DNA of 64,000 nt. Source: Cololabis saira. Taxonomy: Eukaryota > Chordata > Actinopteri > Beloniformes > Belonidae. The notes under the pieces are model-generated. The model was given only the letters and a program-made list of their open reading frames with translations. It was not told where the DNA came from and ran no database searches. Shown here piece by piece: positions 22,999-34,300 of this stretch (position 1 is its first letter; each line of letters opens with the position of its first letter). The stretch is from positions 33,415,350-33,479,349 of the forward strand of contig NC_084609.1 in assembly GCF_033807715.1 (NCBI RefSeq), in the 5' to 3' direction. A program made the position numbers and the translations under genes.

Positions 22999-23850
22999 CA
23001 GTACTGGAGGTGAGGGGGGATGAGGGGGGATGGCACCCCCCCCTGAAATAAAAACGGTCCAAATCATCCCCCCCTGAAATAAAAACGGTCCAAATCATCC
23101 CCCCCTGAAATAAAAACGGTCCAAATCATCCCCCCCTGAAATAAAAACGGTTAAAATCATCCCCCCCTGAAATAAAAACGGTCTAAATCATCCCCCCCTG
23201 AAATAAAAACGGTCCAAATCATCCCCCCTGTAAAACTGCCATCCCTCCTTTCCATCCCTTACGTCATTTCATGAATGAATGTGGTTTTACTGCTATTTCA
23301 ACAATTAGAGTTATCACCAGAAAAATAACACCAGAAAAATAACTTATTTGACAATTTTCACCTGTTTCAAGTAAATTTTCACTTGAAATAAGTAGAAAAA
23401 TCTGCCAGTGGGACAAGATTTATCTTCTTATTACAAGCAAAATAATATTGTTCCACTGGCAGATTTTTCTACTTATTTTAAGTGAAAATCTACTTGAAAC
23501 AGGTGAAAATTGTTGTTTTTTCCAGTAATGAGTCTTGTTTTAAGTGTAATGAGATTTATTTTACAGTTTTTGCAGTGATCCATGTTACTTATCCTGTGAA
23601 GGACAGAGTCATATTGATAAGTTCAGAAAAGTGTTTTTATTGTTGTGTTTTGATGTATTTGATGTAAGCCCAGTGGATATTTAAAGCTTACAGAAGGCTG
23701 CATTTAACTGCTGCTATGTCATTCCTGCAGATGTTTTGGTCACTGCTTTATTTGTAATATATTATATTATTTGTATTCAGCACAAATTATCTGTCCCCAT
23801 ATGATCAAATCCACCATCTCCCCTGATATTCTGTTTCAACTTGAGTACTG
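22999..23850. mobile_element. non-autonomous hAT, copy E (about 6 units)
   Basis: Ends CAGTACTGGAGGTG (22999) and CAACTTGAGTACTG (23850), with 30-bp units at 23035-23230 and the hairpin core. Flanking 8-mers atgaagac and catccagt do not match, so one end may have been replaced by recombination. Confidence 0.8.
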
Positions 23851-24154
23851 CATCCAGTCATCCAGTCATCCAGTCATCCACTCACTCCGGTACCCGGCAG
23901 AAGGGTCCTGGGGAAAGTTTGGCAGCCTGTTTTTCTTAAAAAAAAGGTGCTCAGCCAAAACGACTCCAAAGCCACAACACATAACCTTTAATGAGCTGAA
24001 GAAGAACCTGCAGGGACCAGACGAGGCTTGAAGACGTCCCAACCAAACACCCAGGGGTGCAGGTGGAACAGCGGGTCATGGCAGAACACAGGCATGATGT
24101 CTCCAGAGGTGAATTGTTCAGTAATAATACTCAGCACTTTGACCTGACGCTGGA

Positions 24155-24990
24155 ACAATTCAATTCAATTTTTCAATTCAATTTTATTTATATAGCGTCT
24201 AATACAACAAAAGTTGTCTCTAGACACTTTCCAGAGATCCAGAACATGAACATAAACCCCCGAGCAATTATTACATAAACAATGGCAGGTAAAAACTCCC
24301 CTAGTGGGAGAAAAGCCTTAAGCCAAACAGTGGCAAGAAAAGCTCCCCTTTAGGAGGGAAGAAACCTTGAGCAGGACCAGGCTCATAAGGGGGGAACCTC
24401 CTGCCGAAGGCCAGACTGGGGGAGTCAGGGACTTCAGCAGCACACAGCAGGCAGGTGGAAGCAGCAGCGGAAGGATCGGGGGTGGGGACCGCAGGCAGGT
24501 GGAAGCGGCAACGGGATAACCGGGGGGGGGGACCGCAGGCAGGGTGAAGCAGCAACGGGATGACCAGGGGTGGGGACAGCAGGCAGGTGGAAGCAGCAAC
24601 GGGATGACCAGGGGTGGGGACAGCAGGCAGGTGGAAGCAGCAACGGGATGACCGGGGGTGGGGACTGCAGGCAGGTGGAAGCAGCAGCGGGATTACCAGG
24701 GGTGGGGACAGCAGGCAGGTGGAAGCAGCAACGGGATGACCAGGGGTGGGGACCGCAGGCAGGTGGAAGCGTCAGCGGTATGACCGGGGGTGGGGACTGC
24801 AGGCAGGTGGAAGCAGCAGCGGGATGACCGTGGGTGGGGACTGCAGGCCAGCATGCAGCTCCTGAAGCTCCGGCCCAATCAGCAAGCCCCAGGTTAGGTT
24901 CAGGGTCGGGGAAAGGTTGATAGGGGCGGGGCCAGGGAGAGGAGTCTTGACGGACAAACCTCTCCCCTGCCTGACCGGGCCGTTACCCGG
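24155..24990 (-). mobile_element. L2-like LINE 3' region, VNTR expanded
   Basis: Antisense. (CAATT)n end at about 24155, conserved tail, one 36-bp module, then about nine GGCAGGTGGAAGCAGCAACG units (24445-24845) and upstream LINE sequence to about 24990. Confidence 0.8.
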
Positions 24991-25085
24991 TCTGCCCACG
25001 TCAAGGTTTCACCCCCGAGGTGAAGGGGCGGAGGGAGCATCATGGTTTGGGCTCTTAGCAGACCCAGGTGTTTCCTCTGTGCGGT

Positions 25086-25440
25086 GAAGGTCAGGTGAAG
25101 GTCAGGTGACGGTCAGGTGAAGGTCAGGTGAAGGTCAGATGAAGGTCAGATCCACAGCAAACTCAGAGAGTCAAGGAAGATTTCTGCGGAGGTTTAACGG
25201 GTCCCTTCACACCTGGAGCACATTGTATCCATCTAGGATTTAGATCTGATGATCACATTTCAAGGTTCAAGGTTCACTTTATTGTCATTCCAAAAGTCCA
25301 AGTACAAGTGGAACAAAATTTCGTTGCCACTGGCTCAAAGCAAGCAATGAAAACAATTAAAACACTAAAAACTCTAAGCACTAAAAGATAAGGACACTAG
25401 GTTAAACTAAAACACTGCGTAGTCAAAAGTGCATAAGGAT
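25086..25440. repeat. 11-bp GGTCAGGTGAA repeat and adjoining LINE/SINE-like tail
   Basis: Six GGTCAGGTGAA-type units (25086-25155). The block at 25262-25440 (TTCACTTTATTGTCATTCC, antisense) is a fish retroposon tail by memory. Confidence 0.5.
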
Positions 25441-25532
25441 ATGCAGAGATTAAAGAGCTTGGTGCACAACTGTAAATTGTACTGTAGATTATGTTGTATT
25501 ATATATATATTTTTTTTAATTATTATGTATTA

Positions 25533-25636
<104 letters not shown>

Positions 25637-25642
25637 TTACTC

Positions 25643-26275
25643 GATTCAATTCAATTCAATTTTATTTATATAGCATCTAATACAACAGATGTTGTCTCTA
25701 GATGCTTTCCAGAGACCCAGAACATGAACATAAACATAAATATAATTATAAATATAATCCCCCGAGCAATTATTATATAAACAATGGCAGGTAAAAACTC
25801 ACCTAGTGGGAGAAAAGCCTTAAGCCAAACAGTGGCAAGAAAAACTCCCCTTTAGGAGGAAGAAACCTGGACCAGGACCTGGATCATGAGGGGGTAGAAA
25901 CCTGGACCAGGACCTGGATCATAAGGGGGTAGAAACCTGGACCAGGACCTGGATCATAAGGGGGTAGAAACCTGGACCAGGACCTGGATCATAAGGGGGT
26001 AGAAACCTGGACCAGGACCTGGATCATAAGGGGGTAGAAACCTGGACCAGGACCTGGATCATAAGGGGGTAGAAACCTGGACCAGGACCTGGATCATAAG
26101 GGGGGTAGAAACCTGGACCAGGACCTGGATCATAAGGGGGGTAGAAACCTGGACCAGGACCTGGATCATAAGGGGGGACCCTCCTGAAGAAGGCCAGACT
26201 GGGGTAGTTGGGGACGTCAGCAGCACACAGCAGGCAGGTGGAAGCAGCAGCGGGATGACCGGGGATGGGGGGGGG
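25643..26275 (-). mobile_element. L2-like LINE 3' region, 36-bp module expanded
   Basis: Antisense. (CAATT)n at 25643, conserved tail, then about nine units of the 36-bp GGACCTGGATCATAAGGGGG module (25865-26175), followed by a single GGCAGGTGGAAGCAGCAGCG unit. Confidence 0.85.
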
Positions 26276-26335
26276 GCATTATGTTGACCAAAACATTCAA
26301 CATTATTAACAATTATTAATTCTGACTCTTGTCTT

Positions 26336-26626
26336 TACGGAAGAGTATCAGGGCCACGCAGGAGAAAAAATATTTGAGAGGCGAAGATTTTTTTTTTTAT
26401 TGTGCACTTCGAGAAAAAAGTCGAGATTAATGTTGAAATACAATTTCGAGAATAAAGGCGAAATTTCGTGAATAAAATCGAAATTTTGAGAACAAAGTTG
26501 AAATACATTTCGACTTTTTTCTCGACATTTCGACTTTTTTCTCGAAGTGCATAATGAAAAAAACATCTTCCTCCTGTAAAATATTATTTTTATTTTTCTC
26601 CTCCCTGGCCCTAATACTCTTCCGTA
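26336..26626. mobile_element. fold-back-type element, copy 2
   Basis: TACGGAAGAGTATCAGGGCC start and GGCCCTAATACTCTTCCGTA end. Flanks tgtctt and tgtcta suggest a 6-bp duplication with one mismatch. Inverted TCGAGAAAAAAG subrepeats form the arms. Confidence 0.75.
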
Positions 26627-27149
26627 TGTCTAAATCTAGACAGCAAAGCCAACTAATACCAGAAAGAGAGGCAAATACAGGAAAAGTATATTTGTCTTTG
26701 TAAAAAATACTATCAGCGTAACAATCATTACACCTGTCTTCCTGCACTTGCTTTCCTATAGTGTTATATAATGGAGTTTTACTGTCTTTTATTTTTATCA
26801 GCTGGTTAATAATTGATCTTTATTCAGCATTCCATTGTTGATCATTGATGTGTATCTTTCTCTGTCTGAATTTTATCCTTTCACTGCTTCCCTACATAAA
26901 TAATAGAGTATTTCAGAACAGTTTTGACCATTTTTGTTACTTATTGGTTTGCCACTTTAACCGTTGGTCTCTCAACCCATCAGTTCATTCCAAGTTACTT
27001 CCATTCAAAGCAGTTGCTTTGTTTTCTGTTTAACACACTGCTCTGCAAATAAAGCGCGACATACTTAATGGCAAACGGCTTCTGAAAGAAGTTGGTTATT
27101 TGTCAGCTAAGACAAATAGAATCTATTCCTGTGGGTGGGGTTTGGCAGC

Positions 27150-27370
27150 TTAAGAAAACTCAAATATCCTATCTAAAAAAAATTAAAATATTCTGGGAAT
27201 CTTAATCTTAAACTGTAAACCATAATCAGCAATATTAAAATAATAAAAGGCTTGCAATATTTCAGTTGATTTGGAATGAATCCAGAATGTATGACATTTT
27301 TGTTGTTTTAATTGCATTACAGAAAATAAAGAACTTTATCATAATATTCTAATTTTCTGAGACAATCCTG
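27150..27370. mobile_element. CAGGACTGTCTCAG MITE, left-truncated
   Basis: Retains one arm and the end CTGAGACAATCCTG followed by TA. Confidence 0.75.
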
Positions 27371-27414
27371 TACACGTTTTGATTTTAACAGAGATTTGTT
27401 TACTGAAGCGTACT

Positions 27415-27612
27415 CTTAAATTAAATACTTACCTGCTGTACTCTACTGCCCTTATTTTTTAAAATCTTGTTCTTTTCATTATTTTACCTCTTTTCTTGTC
27501 ATTTTATTTGTTATTTACTGTTTGTGTCTTGCCGCTTTTAATGTTGACGTAAAGCACTTTGAATTACCTTGTGTTGAATTGTGCTATACAAATAAACTTG
27601 CCTTGCCTTGAT
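27415..27612 (+). mobile_element. LINE 3' tail
   Basis: AAAGCACTTTGAATTACC and GTGCTATACAAATAAACTTG, ending in CCTTG repeats, typical of fish LINE 3' ends. Confidence 0.6.
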
Positions 27613-28019
27613 ATTCTTATTTAAAATAACAATGACAGTGTTTTTTTTCTTCAAGGAGCCAGAACTGTGCCGGATCAGAGAAACGTATGTTGCTGCTTCT
27701 CTGCCCAGCTGCCAGAGCTCCCACAGAACCAGCCCCGATTAGAGACCCGGCTGGAACCATCCACACTCAGCTGCCCTGCTCAGGTTCAGATGGACAAACA
27801 GCCACGCTGCAGGACAGGGCACCCACGCAGGCGCACGCAGGCGCACACAGGCCACCTAAAAAAAGAACATCCAATCAGCTCCAGAGCTGCATACTGCAAG
27901 TGTCACAGACCGGCCACGCTGCACCTCGCAGAGCTTGTAATTTCCTGGCAAGTGCAGTTATTTCCACCACTGAATGTCCCCTTGTCCCAAACGCAAATAA
28001 AAAACGTCAATCCTGATGC

Positions 28020-29056
28020 CACTGTAAAGTTGCAACACTCCCTTGCTGATGTCAGTGACCGCTACAAATCTATTATCTATATACTCGTAGTTCCTAGAGT
28101 ATCCAAATGTAGATTTGGAGGGCGGGCGTTCTGCTATCAGGCACCATTACTATGGAACCAACTTCCAATCTGGGTTAAGGAGGCTGACACCACCTCCACC
28201 TTTAAAACTAAACTTAAAACCTTTCTGTTTAGTAAAGCCTATAGTTAGTGTTTAGTAAACCTCTAGCTGGTGTTGGTAAATCTCTAGGTAGTGTAAACTC
28301 TAGTGTGTTAGAGTCAGTAGTCATAGTTGCAGCTATAGAACAAAACTATAATAGTTAGTCTCAAATATAGCTTGGTGGTAGATATGCTGCTATAGGCTTA
28401 TGCTGCAGGGGGGACCGACATGATCCGCTGGGCGGTGCCTCTCACCCTTCTTCTCCTCTCCTCTTCCCTTCCTCTCTTCTCCATTTCCATTTTTATTTAT
28501 TATAAATATCTCATAGCTATCATTTTTGTCCATCGTTCCTGTAGTTTCTTGTGCCGGCCCCCCTTTTTTCTCTTTTGTGCATGTTTGCAGGCCGGAGCTT
28601 TGGGAGCTGTGTTCTGGCCTGCAATCCCCCCCGGTCATCCCGCTGCTGCTTCCACCTGCCTGCGGTTCCCCCCTCTGGTCATCCCGCTGCTGCTTCCACC
28701 TGCCTGCTGTGCTGCTGACGTCCCCGACTCCCCCAGTCTGGCCCTAGGCAGGAGTGTCCCCCCTTATGATCCAGGTCCTGGTCCAGGTTTCTACCCCCTT
28801 ATGATCCAGGTCCTGGTCCAGGTTTCTCCTTATGATCCAGGTCCTGGTCCAGGTTTCTACCCCCTTATGATCCAGGTCCTGGTCCAGGTTTCTTCCCTCC
28901 TAAAGGGGAGTTTTTCTTGCCACTGTTTGGCTTAAGGCTTTTCTCCCACTAGGGGAGTTTTTACCTGCCATTGTTTATATAATAATTGCTCGGGGGTTTA
29001 TGTTTATGTTCATGTTCTGGGTCTCTGGAAAGCATCTAGAGACAACATCTGTTGTA
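28020..29056 (+). mobile_element. L2-like LINE, ORF2 C terminus plus VNTR-bearing 3' region
   Basis: Sense copy that links the modules. The ORF2 end reads APLLWNQLPIWVKEADTTST and FKTKLKTFLFSKAYS-stop (28040-28249). Then come one to two TTAGTAAACCTCTAG units, two GCTTCCACCTGCCTGC units (28640-28710), three to four GATCCAGGTCCTGGTCCAGG units (28765-28890) and the conserved tail. The last 45 bp of the tail lie at 30551-30595, after a Tc1 insertion. Confidence 0.85.
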
Positions 29057-30550
29057 CAAACCCAATTCCAAAAAAGTTGGGACACTTTACAAATTGTGAA
29101 TAAAAATACAACGCAATTATGTGGAAGTTTCACATTTCAATATTGTATTCAGAATACAACAGATGACATATCAAATGTTCAAACTGAGGAAATGTATAAT
29201 TTTAAGGGAAAAATATGTTGTTTTTCAATTTCATGGCATCAACACATCTCAAAAAAGTTGGGACAAGCCCATGTTTACCACTGTGTGGCACCCCCTCTTC
29301 TCTTATAACAGTCTGCAAACGCCTGGGGACTGAGGAGACAAGTTGCTCCAGTTTAGAAACAGGAATGTTGTCCTATTCTTGTCTAATACAGGCTTCTAGT
29401 TGCTCAACTGTCTTAGGTCGCCTTTGTTGCATCTTCCTCTTTATGATGCGCCAAATGTTTTCTATGGGTGAAAGATCTGGACTGCAGGTTGGCCATTTCA
29501 GTACCCGGATCCTTCTTCTACGCAGCCATTATGTTGTAATTGATGCAGTATGGGGTCTGGCATTGCCCTGTTGGAAAATGCAAGGTCTTCCCTGAAATGT
29601 GTAATTTGCCCATGCCACACGCACTCATGCAACCCCATACCATCAGAGATGCTTCTGAACTGAGCGCTGATAACAACTTGGGTTGTTCTTGTCCTCTTTA
29701 GTCCGGATGACATGGCGTCCCATTTTTCCCATTTCGTCTGACCACAGAACAGTTTTCCACTTTGCCACAGTCCATTTTAATTTAGGCTTGGCCCAGAGAA
29801 AACGCCTGCGCTTCTGGATCTTGTTTAGAAATGGCTTCTTCTTTGACCTATAGAGCTTTAGTCGGCAACGGCGAATGGCACGGTGGATTGTGTTCACCGA
29901 CAATGCTTTCTGGAAGTATTCCTGCACCCATTTAGTGATTTCCACTACAGTAGCATACCTGTATGTGATGAGGTGCCGTCTAAGGGCCCGAAGATCACGG
30001 GCAGCCGATATTGTTTTACGGCCTTGACCCTTACGCACGGAGATTGTTCCAGATTCTCTGAATCTTTGGATGATATTATGCACTATAGATGACGGTAACT
30101 TCAAACTCTTTGCAGTTTTTCCTTTGAGAAACTCCTTTCTAATATTGCTCCACTATTATTTGCTGTAGCATTTGGGGAATTGGTGATCCTCTGCCCATCT
30201 TGACTTCTGAGAGACACTGCCACTCAGAGGCTTTTTTTTATACCCAATCATGTTGCCAATTGACCTAATGAGTTGCAAATTGGTCCTCCAGCTGTTGCCT
30301 ATATGTACATTTAACTTTCCCGGCCTCTTATTGCTACCTGTCCCAACTTTTTTGAGATGTGTTGATGCCATGAAATTGAAAAACAACATATTTTAACCTT
30401 AAAATTATACACTTCCTCAGTTCCTCACATTTGATATGTCATCTATGTTGTATTCTGAATACAATACTGAAATTTGAAACTTCCACATAATTGCATTCTA
30501 TTTTTATTCACAATTTGTACAGTGTCTCAACTTTTTTGGAATTGGGTTTG
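29057..30550. mobile_element. Tc1-like transposon with IR/DR ends, defective
   Basis: Inserted at TA (29055-29056, 30551-30552) in a LINE tail. Long inverted repeats of about 220 bp each carry two copies of AAAAAAGTTGGGACA, an outer one after CCCAATTCC and an inner one after CACATCTC, the IR/DR arrangement of the Sleeping Beauty class. Encodes a broken transposase on the minus strand. Confidence 0.9.
29330..30104 (-). pseudogene. Tc1-family transposase pseudogene
   Basis: The longest piece (29643-30104) begins MKLPSSIVHNIIQRFRESGT with the paired-like helix-turn-helix and GRKTISAARDLRALRRH, and contains VLWSDE, the block of the second catalytic Asp. Later regions continue in other frames. 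Frameshifts and stops show it is inactive. Confidence 0.85.
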
Positions 30551-30796
30551 TATTAGACGCTATACAAATAAAATTGAATTTGAATTATAACGAATGGAAA
30601 GCTTGTGGTCCAACTTCTGAGACAAGCTCCAAGATCATATCCTGAAACGGTCTTGGGTACAATATTGTGGCTAATCTCCCAACACAGAAAACCCTTCTCA
30701 TTAAGGCAAAGAATATTTAGCAATTACAAAAAGAGCTGTACAGGATGCAGAACATTTGAATACACTTGAATAGTGAATTGAAACAGAAGACGGAGA

Positions 30797-31315
30797 GGTG
30801 AAGGGAACAGCAGTGATTTATTTGTGAATAACTTTAGCGACATCAGAAAGAGGACCGTGAGGATGACGGAGCACTAGAGGTGGGTGGCTGTTCCACGGGG
30901 GCTACAAACCAAAACGCTGCAACGCGAACTCAAGCTCTTCTTGCAATTCTTTCCTTTGGATGAAAACCTGATGATGGTTTGAGCAGATTCCTGTCGGTGC
31001 TGCTGCCGTGGGTCGTTGAGCGCGTGGTACCGGTGTACGTTTACCACAGAAATAAAACATTACCACATTCTGCCCATGGAGCAAAGGTTGTCATAGAAGG
31101 CAAACTGGGGAAAATACTTAAAATATCTTTGACATTCACAAAAAAAAGACCTTCTGCCACCACAGAAAACAGCAGGTGAAAACACTGGAACATCACTGGC
31201 TCGTCCATCCATGCTAGTGCTTTACACGCTACAACAAGGTACGGGTGAAAAATAAAGTGCTCCCCCCATTTCTGCCACATTTTGCTGAACTAGTGAGGGC
31301 GTTGATGTGAAGAGA
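30797..31315 (-). other. samm50: samm50 3' UTR with poly(A) signal
   Basis: Reading the minus strand past the stop, the first AATAAA is at 30822-30817, giving a 3' UTR of roughly 500 nt if cleavage is 15-25 nt further on. Two short minus-strand ORFs inside (31041-31280 and 30902-31084) have no recognisable domain and are best seen as UTR. The exact cleavage site is inferred. Confidence 0.6.
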
Positions 31316-31361
31316 TCACAGGAAGCGGATTCCTGCTCCAAACTGGACTCCATCACATATC
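31316..31361 (-). CDS. samm50: samm50 exon 15 (stop codon)
   Basis: Acceptor ccccag; completes Arg456 and encodes [14 protein letters not shown] then TGA (31318-31316). The C-terminal aromatic/hydrophobic strand is the barrel-closing strand of Omp85 proteins. Confidence 0.94.
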
Positions 31362-34300
31362 CTGGGGGGGAGAAGAGAGAAGAACACGGAGGTGATTCAT
31401 CATGGAACAGATTGATAGTACGTCTGCAGAAGACAGATGTTTATTACTATTATTATTACTGCAGCTCAGTTTACTTTCATTAAAGCGTAGGCACCTTTTA
31501 GCCTGAAACTGGACCACATTACACTGGTCATGAAATCGCTCCACTGGCTTCCAGTAAGTCAAAGGATAGAGTTTAAAATCTTCCTGCTGGTCTACAAAGA
31601 CCTGAATGTTCTCCCTGGCCCTGCCCCTTCTCAACCTTTCCCCGACCCTGAACCTAACCTGGGACTTGCTGATTGGGCCGGAGCTTCGGGAGCTGCATGC
31701 TGGCCTGTGGTCCCCACCCCCGGTCATCCCTCTGCTGCTTCCACCTGCCTGCTGTGCTGCTGACGTCCCCGACTCCCCCAGTCTGACCCTCGGCAGGAGG
31801 GTCCCCCCTTATGATCCAGGTCCTGGTCCAGGTTTCTACCCCCTTATGATCCAGGTCCTGGTCCAGGTTTCTTCCTCCTAAAGGGGAGTTTTCTTGCCAC
31901 TGTTTGGCTTAAGGTTTTTCTCCCACTAGGGGAGTTTTTACCTGCCATTGTTTTGCCATTGCCAATGTAGTAATAATAATGCTCGGGGGTTTATGTTCAT
32001 AATCTGGGTCTCTGGAAAGATCCTAGAGACAACTTCTGTTGTAATAGATGCTATATAAATAAAATTCAATTGAAAATGGAATTGAAAAGAAGAGTGCAGC
32101 TGCTGTGAAACATGGAGCTGGCTGGGTTCTGTCCTGGAGCTGGCTAGGCCTGGTACCTGGTACTGACAGAGCACTGACAGTGCGAAGGCCCTATTGTATC
32201 TGTAGGAATTTTTATTCTTTTCTTTCAATCTTTCTTTCTTTCTTTCGAAATGAGGGCCTTTTTTCCCCCTAAACGTGCCCCAAAAGTCACCAAATTTTGC
32301 ATGCAAGTCAGGCCTGGCGAAAAATGTGATATTTCATGGTTTGCATTAATGGGCGTGGCAAAATGGCTCAACAGCGCCCCCTAGAAAACTTTTCTCTGCC
32401 ATAACTTTTGAACGGGTTGTGATAAAGACATGTGGGTGGTGTCATCGCACATGGTTTTGAGTCCTTGACCATAATTGGTGCAAATTAGCCCCGCCCCTTC
32501 TTCTGATTGGTCGACATTCCATAGTTCCTGTTTTCTGCCATAACTTTTGAATGGTTTGACATCGTGGGCGGTGTCATGTCTGATATGCTTATGGGGGGCA
32601 GTGGCCATGAGGGCGAGGGCCCGTTCATCGCTGCTTGCAGCTTTAATTTATGATTACTTTAGTTAGTTTTGAAGTGACCATTGTGGGTTCTTCTTTCTGT
32701 AACCGAAGGGCAGCAGCAGAACATGTTTCAGATTCACTTGGGTCATGTCATGATGAATGCCCCCTGCCCCCCCCATAAAACCTCCTAACATAGCCGGGCC
32801 GGGACCAGGACTCCTACCGGTCTCCGCTCTGGACTCCCATTGGCACGCAGTAGTTGAGCTCCAGTCTGGCGATGTTTCCCAGACGCACCACGATCCCCGC
32901 CCCGTAGGACCAGCGGATGCACTCGGCCAGCTTCTGCAGGTGAGCCCGGGGGCCGTCGCCTGCACACACATGCAACCATGTCACAGGACGACCCAGGAAA
33001 CTCAATTACAGGAAAAAACAGGTCCTCTTGGCTTTGTTTCAGACTGCAGTCGTCTTATGGCCCTGACTTTTCATCATTTAGGAGTTTAACAATATATCGT
33101 GCCACGAAATTTTGCGATACAAAAACGTCACGATACGTGTCGTGGAGGTGACAAACTACTATCTGATATTGGGTTATTAATATTAATCTATTGTGTTGAC
33201 TAGTAACGTGCATCCGACCGCAGCTCGACCCGCGGACCAGAATCTTCCTCCGCTCATAAGAAACTAGTACCGTTTTGGTCCCGATCACGGGACTCTTGCA
33301 GGGTTTTGAGCTCTGAACTTTTACTGATGTAAGGCTGGTGTAGAGTTAAGCCTTACCTTATTAAATTAAACCTTTTTGGGGTGGTGAGTAGGATAAACAC
33401 GGGGACAACTTCTGCTGAGTTCCAGTGTACTTTAATGTCCCTCAACAGTGTAGGATTTTAGAACATCAGCACAGCACCTAGTGCCGTACTGTGGCGTATC
33501 ACTCCGCCCAATCTAAAACAGACTAATCACTACAGATAAACTGACTAGTGTCATTATAGTCCCTGATTTACATCAGAATACAAATAATATATTTATAAAA
33601 TAATCAACCCTGAATTACCAAAATAACCTTCTTAAAGGGATTGTGACATGAAAAACACATTTTTCTTGATTTTTTGTGTTTTGTTGGGTGTCTTGACATC
33701 AATTACACCCAAAAAACAACTAACTTTTAACATTCAGTGTATTGTGTGCTTTCTGGGATTTTCCGCATAACTATGCAAAAACGGCGCACCTGGTTTGCTG
33801 GCGGGCCGTTACGTAACGGCCCGCTAAATCACCGCCCCCTCCACCCAGCTCCCTGCCTCCTCTCCTCTCCAGCGCACCATAAAGGCTGATTTATGGTTCT
33901 GCGTTACACCGACGCAGAGCCTACGGTGTAGGGTTACGCGGCGACGCGCACCGTACGCTGAACCCTACGGCGTAGGCTCTGCGTCGATTTAACGCGGGAC
34001 CATAAATCAGGCTTAACACAGAGCTGTTTAGAGCCTCTTCTCTTCTCATCACCGGAGGAAAACTGCTAAGAAGACCCGCGGCCACTGACTGGACTTAAGA
34101 TAAGGGGACATTGCTGCTTGCATGCCTTTATTTTTATGATTGTTTGCGGTGGACTGCTTTTCTGTGCATGCTTCGCCTGTCGCCCCCGGCTTAACTCTCC
34201 GACGCCGCTGTTAGAAGTCCGGTTCGGTGTGCGCACGGACTTCATCCCCGGGCTGTAATCGCCCTGTCTGGGCTGTGTGTGTGGGTGTTTGTGGTTCGGT

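Noticed and set aside
27667..28248. 193-codon plus-strand ORF as a host gene
   Set aside because: Its C-terminal third is the LINE ORF2 end (LWNQLPIWVKEADTTSTFKT), so it is retrotransposon sequence.
30902..31084. Minus-strand ORF ending ELQEELEFALQRFGL as a separate terminal exon
   Set aside because: It lies between the samm50 stop and the first AATAAA without a convincing acceptor, so it is treated as 3' UTR.
32757..33089. Plus-strand ORF opposite samm50 exon 14
   Set aside because: Antisense shadow of a well-supported exon.
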